This document shows, in pieces, positions 57,670 to 64,000 of a stretch of 64,000 nt of DNA. The position numbers and the translations under genes are program-made. Every line of letters begins with the position of its first letter. The stretch's first letter is position 1. Source of the stretch: Letharia columbiana (taxonomy: Eukaryota > Ascomycota > Lecanoromycetes > Lecanorales > Parmeliaceae); contig NW_023501082.1 in NCBI RefSeq assembly GCF_014066305.1, forward strand, positions 1-64,000, given 5' to 3'. Below the pieces are notes generated by a model. It was not told the DNA's origin. It saw nothing but the letters and a program-made list of their open reading frames with translations, and made no database searches.

Positions 57670-58313
57670 TCACCAGTTCCAATATCCTCTTTTCGTCCTC
57701 TTGAGGCCTCCACCGTCTGTGCTCCCTGCCATTTTATCCAACGCCTCATCATCAACGCGCATCCCTACCCATCCATCCATCTGCTGAGCCCCAATACTCT
57801 TATAGAATTTTATACTTGGCTCATTCCACTTCAGCACACTCCACTCCAACCTTTCCCCTCCAATATTTTTCGTTTCCTTCGCCAGCTCCTGCAACAGCCT
57901 CTTCCCATAGCCCCTCCCTCTATATTCAGGCCTCACGAACAGATCTTCTAGATAGATGCCAGGAGCGCCACGCCAGGTGGAATAGTTGGTAAAGTAGAGG
58001 GCCATGCCCGCGCATTGTGGGGAGGGAAGATGGGAAGCCGTTGAGGGAGGGTCGGGGGCGAAGAGAACCAGGGTTTTGGCGTAGCCCGAGGAAGGGTTTG
58101 AGGGGAAGGAGAGGGTTTTGAGGAGAGACGCCTCGGTAGCGAGGACGGAGGAGGATGCTTTCTCGTAGGCGGCGAGTTCGTGGATTAACGAGAGGATCAA
58201 AGGCACATCTAGAGAGGGATTAGATGGATGTTGCAGGCAGGGAGCAAGGACAGCTTACCTTCTTCGGTTGCGAAGCGTATGGCTGGCTCGGAGTTGCCAC
58301 TCGAGACGGACAT
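57670..58313 (-). CDS. GNAT-family N-acetyltransferase (diamine/thialysine type)
   Basis: Two exons, 58313-58259 and 58208-57670, with a 50-bp GTAAGC...CTCTAG intron; 197 aa. It begins MSVSSGNSEPAIRFATEED and continues LILSLIHELAAYEKAS, as in spermidine/spermine- and thialysine-acetyltransferases. The strand YFTNYSTWRGAPGIYLEDLF is followed by VRPEYRGRGYGKRLLQELAK, whose R-G-R-G-Y-G motif is the acetyl-CoA pyrophosphate loop. LEWSVLKWNEPSIKFYKSIG is the conserved C-terminal motif B. The reaction would be acetyl transfer from acetyl-CoA to a small amine; the exact substrate cannot be told. The gene is intact. Confidence 0.93.
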
Positions 58314-58618
58314 GATGCTAAATACTCGAAACCTATTTCAGATAATGGTATAGAGTGAGCTGGAAGGATCGTTTGTATATTGAAAACGACGTCGCAAATG
58401 ACAGCGATGTCGGTCCAGTGGGTCCATGCCCGCTTGGGCTAGTACTCCTTCTGCATCCTCAGTCTGCGTCCCCGCGGCATCTTGCGGCGTACAACCATCC
58501 ATGGAGAAAGCCTCGTCGCAAAGGACGAGCCATATAGCAACGATGGTGCTGAAGCGAGGGAAGAGATGGGATGATACTAGCAGAAAGCAGAGTCCGAGCG
58601 GAATGCTTGGCATAAGCA
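58314..58618. other. Promoter-side flank of the acetyltransferase gene
   Basis: No gene recognised; frames are short. Confidence 0.5.
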
Positions 58619-58757
58619 AGGACAAAAAAAGCCCAAAACCCAAAAAAAAATATTTTAAAAAAAAAAAAAAAAAAAAAATTTTTTAAAAAATTTTTTTTTC
58701 CCCCCCCTTTTTTTTTTTTTTTTTTAAAAAAAAATATAAAAAAAAAATTTTTTTCTT
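58619..58757. repeat. Homopolymer block (A, T and C runs)
   Basis: Consecutive runs of A, T, then C8 followed by about 20 T, then A and T again, with almost no complex sequence. This marks the left boundary of an AT-rich island and resembles low-quality base calling. Confidence 0.9.
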
Positions 58758-58840
58758 GTATCAGTCGACTTTATATTTTTGAAGAACGTCATAGAGAAGG
58801 TGGAGGATTTTGATTGATATTGCGTAGTATTTCATTGTAA

Positions 58841-59026
58841 CTACTCTGTTATCTCCATAGTTAAATGCTCCAAATCTCGTTCAAATGTCTTAATTTCGCA
58901 GTTAAATATGTAGCCTGCAGTGCTCTGCTTAAAATGCTTTATCGCAAATCTATCACAGCCATTAACATCGATTGTATACTTCAGAAATCCTTTAAAATCG
59001 TTCTGAAAGATGTTACGGTACGTCAC
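58841..59026 (-). CDS. AT-rich small frame inside the AT-rich island
   Basis: 61 codons starting MTYRNIFQNDFKGFLKYTID and including CDRFAIKHFKQSTAGYIFN. The peptide is of normal complexity while the base composition and codon choice are much more AT-rich than surrounding genes. It could be a fragment of a mobile-element or organellar-like gene. No family is assigned. Confidence 0.3.
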   Translation of the reverse strand: MTYRNIFQNDFKGFLKYTIDVNGCDRFAIKHFKQSTAGYIFNCEIKTFERDLEHLTMEITE

Positions 59027-59267
59027 TTTGAGGATCGTCCTTTCCTTTTTTTTTTTTTTTTTAAAGTCGGAGGCGGAGCTGAATCAGCTTTGTCAAGCAT
59101 TCTTATTTAATTTGCAATTTCATAATATAGCTGTTGCCCGCGCAGTATAAGAAGAGTTAAACCGTGATTTGACCGCTTTGATCCTTCAGCAGATTCCGCC
59201 TTTTGTACGCCGTCGTATTAGAATACCAGTACGCTGCAGTCGTGAATTAGTAAGATTTCGAAGGGCC

Positions 59268-59313
59268 CCCCCCCAAAAAAAAAATTAAAAAAAAAAAAAA
59301 AAAATAAAAAAAT
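59268..59313. repeat. Homopolymer block (C then A runs)
   Basis: CCCCCCCCC followed by runs of A broken by single T or TT. Marks the right boundary of the AT-rich island. Confidence 0.9.
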
Positions 59314-59752
59314 TTCTAGTAGGCTTGCATAATGCATACTTACCTCGAAATCTGAATTCTCTTAAAAGAGAAAAAGAAAAAAACTCACCTCAATTCGTTC
59401 TAGACATGATGTCCCTGCAGCTAAGAATCGAAGAGTCTGGTAAGCAATGGTACAGTATGTAGTTATTAGGTGGGGCGCACAGCCTCGGAGCTGAAAAGAC
59501 AGCGGCGGCTCCTTCGCCTTGGCGTGTTTCACTGCCTACCTTCGAGTAGAAGCCTCAAGGATGTCAACGGATCGTCGAAAACCAAGGAAAACAGATAAAT
59601 GCATGCTGCACTTTGACATTCTTTTGAAGAACATGTTCCTGCCCCCACTCCTTTCTCTCATTGTCTAGCGCGACTTCCATCTGTTGGATAGTCTATAATC
59701 GTTATCATCCGCGTCTAAAGCAATACTCTGCATCAAAAATTCAGCTATAGAA

Positions 59753-60598
59753 ATGCGACGCTCCTTGAAAATATTGTTCTTGCTCCTTGCTGGTACCCTC
59801 CTTATCAAACAAGTCCGAGCTCCTGCTCCCCATCCAGAAGACACAGATTCAGATTCGGATTCAGAGCCACAACCGGTCCCAAACACAAACGATGATGACA
59901 ACTCAGGCTCAAGCTCCGGTGAAGGCGAAGACTTGGGTCACGTTGGCGGTATAACGTTGAGCGGTGGAACTCCAGCCGCACCCGTCGCCCCTCCTTCTGA
60001 GGGCAATGAGGCGGAATTCGAAGAAGAAGACGTCGACTACAGCGAAATCCTAGAGCACGTATCCGAGCTCCTCGACGCCATCACTTCCATCATCTCCGAC
60101 ATAGACAGCGGCTCCTCAACAACGGTATCAGCACCTCTACCCACTGCAGCATTACCTTGCTACAGCGTCTCAAGTATCTATAATGAGTGCGCCCTACGCA
60201 ACAGCGAATTCCCGCATCTGGTTTTCCCCATACAGGCGAGTTGCTTGTGCTATGTAACTAAGGGCAACGATACCACAGCCATCTGGGCGCCTGACTCCTA
60301 CGACGGGCATATGAGCCGCTGTAACAATTTCGCTCAGACACAGAGTCAGGCTTCAATTACGAATGTGGGTAATAACAGCAGCGCTTTCAATTTGTGTTCG
60401 AGCGCTGGTGATGTCAGAGCAACCCCGGCACTAGCCGTGGCGAGTTCGACGACTACGCCTTCGGCTACCCCGGCCTCGACTACCACTGCACCCAGTACAC
60501 CTACTGCCACAGGCACAAGTGGTTCAGCAAAGCGAGTGTCTGTGTTGAGGTCCCTGGTTGTGTGCATGGGACTGTGGCTTTGTAGAATGGTGATATGA
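59753..60598 (+). CDS. Secreted, probably GPI-anchored Ser/Thr-rich protein with a four-to-six-cysteine core
   Basis: Single exon, 281 aa. Signal peptide MRRSLKILFLLLAGTLLIKQ with cleavage near VRA|PAP. An acidic Ser/Asp/Glu region follows (DTDSDSDSEPQP; EFEEEDVDYSEILEHVSELL). The cysteine core spans about residues 130-225 (LPCYSVSSIYNECALR; ASCLCYVTKGND; SRCNNFAQTQSQ; NLCSSAG), resembling the short cysteine modules of fungal cell-wall proteins. A Thr/Ser/Pro/Ala-rich linker and a C-terminal hydrophobic tail (VLRSLVVCMGLWLCRMVI) after small residues (TGTSGSAK) fit a GPI signal. Likely a surface protein; no enzymatic motif. Confidence 0.75.
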   Translation: MRRSLKILFLLLAGTLLIKQVRAPAPHPEDTDSDSDSEPQPVPNTNDDDNSGSSSGEGEDLGHVGGITLSGGTPAAPVAPPSEGNEAEFEEEDVDYSEILEHVSELLDAITSIISDIDSGSSTTVSAPLPTAALPCYSVSSIYNECALRNSEFPHLVFPIQASCLCYVTKGNDTTAIWAPDSYDGHMSRCNNFAQTQSQASITNVGNNSSAFNLCSSAGDVRATPALAVASSTTTPSATPASTTTAPSTPTATGTSGSAKRVSVLRSLVVCMGLWLCRMVI

Positions 60599-61350
60599 TG
60601 ATTAGACGAAATCTCGTTTCTTCTAAAAGGGGAATCTTATGAGATGGTCGTAGAGCACAAATATCCATAGCAAGGCGGGTGGGAAATTTTGAAAAGCTGT
60701 CGAGACTCGTCTCAAGCCTACTGACTAAGCTCGCGCATGTCTAATCATCACGCCATTCTTAACCCAGCAACTCTTTGTCAAATCATACCTCTCCGTTGAC
60801 CAGCGCTTATCCCACGCACCAATCCATCCTTGAATACACTCACAGGATAACGCAACACACAAAAGTTGAGAAGCTCGAAAATTGCAACCTAAATCACACT
60901 AAAACGAAGGTTTGCAAGACACTGAATGCCTCGATGGGGAGCCCGGCAGTTATAAGCAAGCAGAGAGCGTGGCACGCCCGCTTTCCCGTGTAAGAGTTTG
61001 GTCGAGACTACTTTGTTCTTCCACCCTTCTCAAGGTCTACTCGAGCATCTCAACATGCGGCTTCGGTAGAAGAAAAAGAATCGCACCCAGCCGTTCAAAC
61101 GCCACGTGCCTACCTCGAGTTGAGAATGAAGACCACAGATGCTCGATTACAGACGTGTTACAAACATCCCGAGTCACGCTTCAGCGTCTTCAAAACGACG
61201 CTCACCCTAGACCTGCCCGATAGGGCATGAGATCGGGGGCTCGGGGCACATTTGTTGCGTCTTAGCGTTTTCGCCTCGAGATCACCCTTCTGTTCCAGCG
61301 TCCATATGGTATTCTCACCTTCATGAATTTTCTTGTTCAACGAGATATAC
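60599..61350. other. Intergenic
   Basis: No gene recognised; frames at 60775-60993 and 60912-61223 lack features. Confidence 0.5.
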
Positions 61351-61604
61351 ATTGAAAGGCTAGTACATTCTCTTAGCAGAACATCAAAATATTGCTCTCT
61401 TTGTACTGCAACAACGTTTGACTGACCATGATTGCTGAGACTTAGTGGAAGCTTTCGGATCATGTCTAAGAAAAGGAATTGCGATATTGGAAGTTTTTTG
61501 TGTAGGTCGCGTTGTGCTTGAATTATGCTCTTTTCAAAGCAACGAGTTTTTCATTTCGGTCGGCAGCTCCTCAAAAGTACTTCCTAGCTGCCGAGATATG
61601 GGAC
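61351..61604. repeat. Dispersed repeat, copy B (pairs with 40814-41072)
   Basis: Same orientation as copy A, lying about 150-400 bp upstream of the ATG of the oxysterol-binding-protein gene. Best-conserved stretches are ACATCAAAAT, CTGCAACAACGTTTGACTGA and GCAACGAGTTTTT. Confidence 0.6.
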
Positions 61605-61756
61605 ATGCGCCAGACATGTTCGGACTGGCAGGTCGGTCCGAATGCCGCGAAACAAACCCCGATGAGATACTTATAAAGCCTCTCCTCTCGGACTTGCGAC
61701 AAAATTGAGAATCAGCTTTTGCGATTTCTTTTGTCACTTTCTGTGTGTGCGGTGCC

Positions 61757-63744
61757 ATGTCTTCTTTTGCCCAGAACAAATCCCGTCTGATCTCTATCCT
61801 CAAAGTAGGTCTCATTCTCTCATACGAAAACTTGCCCTCGAGGATTCATTAGGGGAACTGTCCCACTCTACATGACGCTTATCAACAACGCTGAGCTAGG
61901 CCCTCTCAGACCACCACAGCCTTCCGCGGCGATCTCTTCGCCATAATTGCCCCGCCCTGCCTCCTAGCGACGATCTCCACCCTCGAATTCCCAACCTTCT
62001 GGGTCGACCAACCCTCTCTCTTCGTCGCTCCTACCCTAGAGCCTGACCCCTGCCAACGAGCTCTCTTGATGCTTCAATGGTATCTCAGTAAGCAAGACAG
62101 CAGAATGTGGGTAGGACGACGAAGCTGAGCGGCAAGAAGCCGTTGAGGCTTCTTGGGGAGTTATTCCCCAGGGAAAAGGGAGGACCATGATGGTCTAGCG
62201 GAGACGGAATCGGTTTGCGAGCAAGTGAGCCCCCACCCGCCGACGTCAGAGTTCTGTATCCGTAACGAGGAGCACGGGGTGCAGCTGCAGGATTACAGCG
62301 CTCAACGAATGCCTTTCGCCGGCACTCTCTCCATTGTTCAATACGGCCATGCGAGTCTACATCTTTTCACTTACAATGAAGACTACGTTACTACCTTTTC
62401 TCCCCTCTCCATCCGTATCAAGGGCATTTTTTCTACTAGTTCGTACTCCGAACTCGAGGGTGAGACATTCATTCATCTACGGCTGAAATGATTATGTAAG
62501 CCATGTGAAGCACGAAGGAAAAAAAGTGGTCCCCTTAGAGTACAGCCGGTCTAAATATTTAGGTGCGGCTTCTGCCTCCGCACAAAGTTAATATGTGGAC
62601 ATAGAATTTGGCCCCTCGCTGTCACCTCCCTGTCGCTGTCCTTCTGTGCTGTTTCTCTACACTACCACCGCTGCAGCGGAGAGTCATACTTTTTTTTTTT
62701 GGGGAAAAAAAAAGTAGATAGGTGGGCGGAAGCGGAGAATGGCGTGCATTGACTATGTATCTCGCTATCAATCTACCTCAATAGGCTCCGTTTAATACGG
62801 TGTCTTGTGCACCTCGTCCGGGAAATCTGTATACCTTACCGTAGAGGACCTGTAATACGCTCTATTTGGGATCCACCACCTTAACCTCATCGGCCTGTTC
62901 GGTAGTTTGTGGCGACTGCGACTCCAGCTCGAGTATCGAGACTTGACGCTTAAGCCTCTCTTATAGCCGACGTCTGTAAGCTCCGTCTCTTATCGATAGC
63001 ACGTTCAAATACTCGAGTAACGCCCTCTCGCTCTCGGCTCCTCCCACATGAAACTGAATCTTCGAATCCTTCGTGGTGTTGCGTGTGTGTAGTTCTTGCG
63101 GTGTGATACTTCCTGAAACTGACAATCCGCGGACCTCTCGTCTTTTTTCTGGGTGGGCGCGGGGGTGGGCGCGCGGGTGTTGTGGGGTGGGTGGTGTGCC
63201 ATCTTTGTCCTTTCTTTGTGGGGCTGCCGTATATTCTGTGTTTTGTGCCGAGCGGTCACAGAAAAGCTGCATCGCCACATTCTCCGAGTCAGAGTAGGCG
63301 GCAAGGCTATTTTCGAAGCAAAGGGCAGAGAATGGGGAGCTTGTGTTCCGAGCTCTGCGCACCAGCCGTCCAATTGGAATCCCAAGCATCAACACCCATG
63401 CCATCACCCCTCTCACCATCCGTCCTCTACCGGAGCAAGATCCCAGGGAATCCCGCAAAGCCTGGTCCGGCGTCGTTGATGCTATCAGAGCCAACGATAT
63501 GCTAGCCGCAGGCAGGGGGAGGCCGAAGATTGAGAACGGGCAGAGGGGCATGAGAGTGGCGGAGAAGGCGGAAGGGAAGAGGTGGGAGCCTCGGTTCTTC
63601 GGGAGAGTGGAGGGGGATGGAGTGGTGGAGAGGTTGGAACTGAATGAATCACGGGTTGGAAGAGGAGAAGATGGCAAAGGGGTTTGGAGGTGGGATGGAG
63701 AGAAGGCGAGGATGGTTTTGAGGCTCTTTCATGATGATATGTAG
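61757..63744 (+). pseudogene. Oxysterol-binding protein (OSBP/Osh family), disrupted
   Basis: Exon 1 (61757-61804) encodes MSSFAQNKSRLISILK. A 105-bp GTAGGT...CTCAG intron joins it in phase to TAFRGDLFAIIAPPCLLATI and STLEFPTFWVDQPSLFVAPT, the start of the OSBP lipid-binding barrel. Frames then break: KPLRLLGELFP (family KPLNPFLGELF) is in another frame, and ESVCEQVSPHPPTSEFCIRN in a third. The family signature EQVSHHPP reads EQVSPHPP, losing one of the two histidines that bind PI4P. The barrel runs to a stop at 62491. The C-terminus reappears at about 63380-63744 (PLTIRPLPEQDPRESRKAWS; GKRWEPRFFGRVEG). Active relatives exchange sterol and PI4P at membrane contacts; this copy is almost certainly non-functional. 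Confidence 0.8.
62492..63370. other. Foreign-looking segment within the OSBP gene
   Basis: About 0.85 kb that encodes no recognisable OSBP sequence, although relatives have a continuous barrel here. It includes T12-GGGG-A10 at about 62689-62713. Minus-strand frames (62961-63677) are partly shadows of the OSBP C-terminus. It may be an insertion or decayed OSBP sequence; clear terminal repeats were not found. Confidence 0.4.
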
Positions 63745-64000
63745 CCGAGTGGTTGAAGGATGAGATCTCCTGCTCGTTGGTGAAACTCCTTGGGCTAAGA
63801 ACTGTGTAACACTGTGGGAAGAAGTACATTGAACTGGGAGCTTGACGGGACGTGTTTGCCCTGTTGGAATCCTTTCACTGTCAGGAGCCAAAAAAGAAGT
63901 CGACTCTCAAAAATCGACCGCCACGCATATTCTAACGACCTACGCAGGATTCGCACCTACAACCTGGATTGAAACCTTAGTATCTGAGCTGCACTGGTAT
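63745..64000. other. Right edge, no supported gene
   Basis: The last 80 bp on the minus strand contain a T-arm-like GTAGG-TGCGAAT-CCTGC hairpin, but a complete tRNA cannot be drawn within the window. Confidence 0.4.

Noticed and set aside
62961..63677. 238-codon minus-strand frame at the right end
   Set aside because: Its 5' half is antisense to the recognisable OSBP C-terminus and its composition is Pro/Ser-rich without motifs.
63925..64000. Possible partial tRNA on the minus strand
   Set aside because: A T-arm-like hairpin is present with GGTGCGAATCC close to the B-box consensus, but no anticodon stem can be drawn and the 5' end would lie outside the window.
1..64000. CRISPR arrays, rRNA genes, or a biosynthetic gene cluster
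   Set aside because: No spaced direct repeats, no rRNA-like conserved stretches and no backbone synthase (PKS, NRPS, terpene cyclase) were seen; the epimerase-like aminotransferases have no beta-lactam neighbours.

Overview
The window looks like a nuclear genome segment of a filamentous ascomycete (Pezizomycotina). The basis is short spliceosomal introns (mostly 50-105 bp) with GT...AG ends and CTRAC/CTAA-like branch sites, modest gene density on both strands, microsatellites, and fungal families: a GYF-domain (SMY2/GIGYF) protein, a DUF7025-type AAA ATPase, a Medusa-type developmental regulator, isopenicillin-N-epimerase-like class V aminotransferases, a fungal ankyrin protein and an oxysterol-binding protein. 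All assignments come from reading the sequence by eye; no database search was possible.

Layout. 0-5 kb: the 5' end of a minus-strand gene at the edge, a 294-bp MITE-like element, an NAD(P)-binding Rossmann protein, and a minus-strand basic protein with a (GAA)n-encoded polyglutamate tract. 5.5-10.5 kb: the four-exon GYF gene, the best-resolved gene here. 11.7-15 kb: a cysteine-rich multi-exon protein of unknown function and a minus-strand protein with three near-identical 25-residue repeats. 17-23 kb: a six-exon AAA ATPase and an intact class V aminotransferase, both on the minus strand. 23.8-27.1 kb: a small coiled-coil gene with a frame break and a basic Myb/SANT-like protein. 27.1-34.9 kb: about 7.8 kb with almost nothing convincing. 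35-37.6 kb: the Medusa-like regulator.

The right part (38-64 kb) differs in character. It holds gene remnants (38-40 kb), a frameshifted second copy of the aminotransferase, an ankyrin gene broken by several single-base shifts and an adenine tract, a membrane protein with one frame break, three low-complexity small-protein genes in a row (49.8-53.8 kb), remnants of a SNF2-like helicase and neighbouring exons (54-56.4 kb), an intact GNAT acetyltransferase, an AT-rich island bounded by homopolymer blocks, an intact GPI-anchor-like secreted protein, and an oxysterol-binding-protein gene that is frameshifted, interrupted and altered in its signature motif. A diverged repeat of about 255 bp occurs at 40.8 and 61.4 kb.

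No operon or biosynthetic cluster is evident; the genes look like independent housekeeping and accessory loci. The features most worth attention are the contrast between intact and decayed paralogs, the MITE with perfect ends, the small-protein row at 49.8-53.8 kb, and the concentration of one-base frame breaks and homopolymer blocks, which may be biological decay, assembly error, or both.
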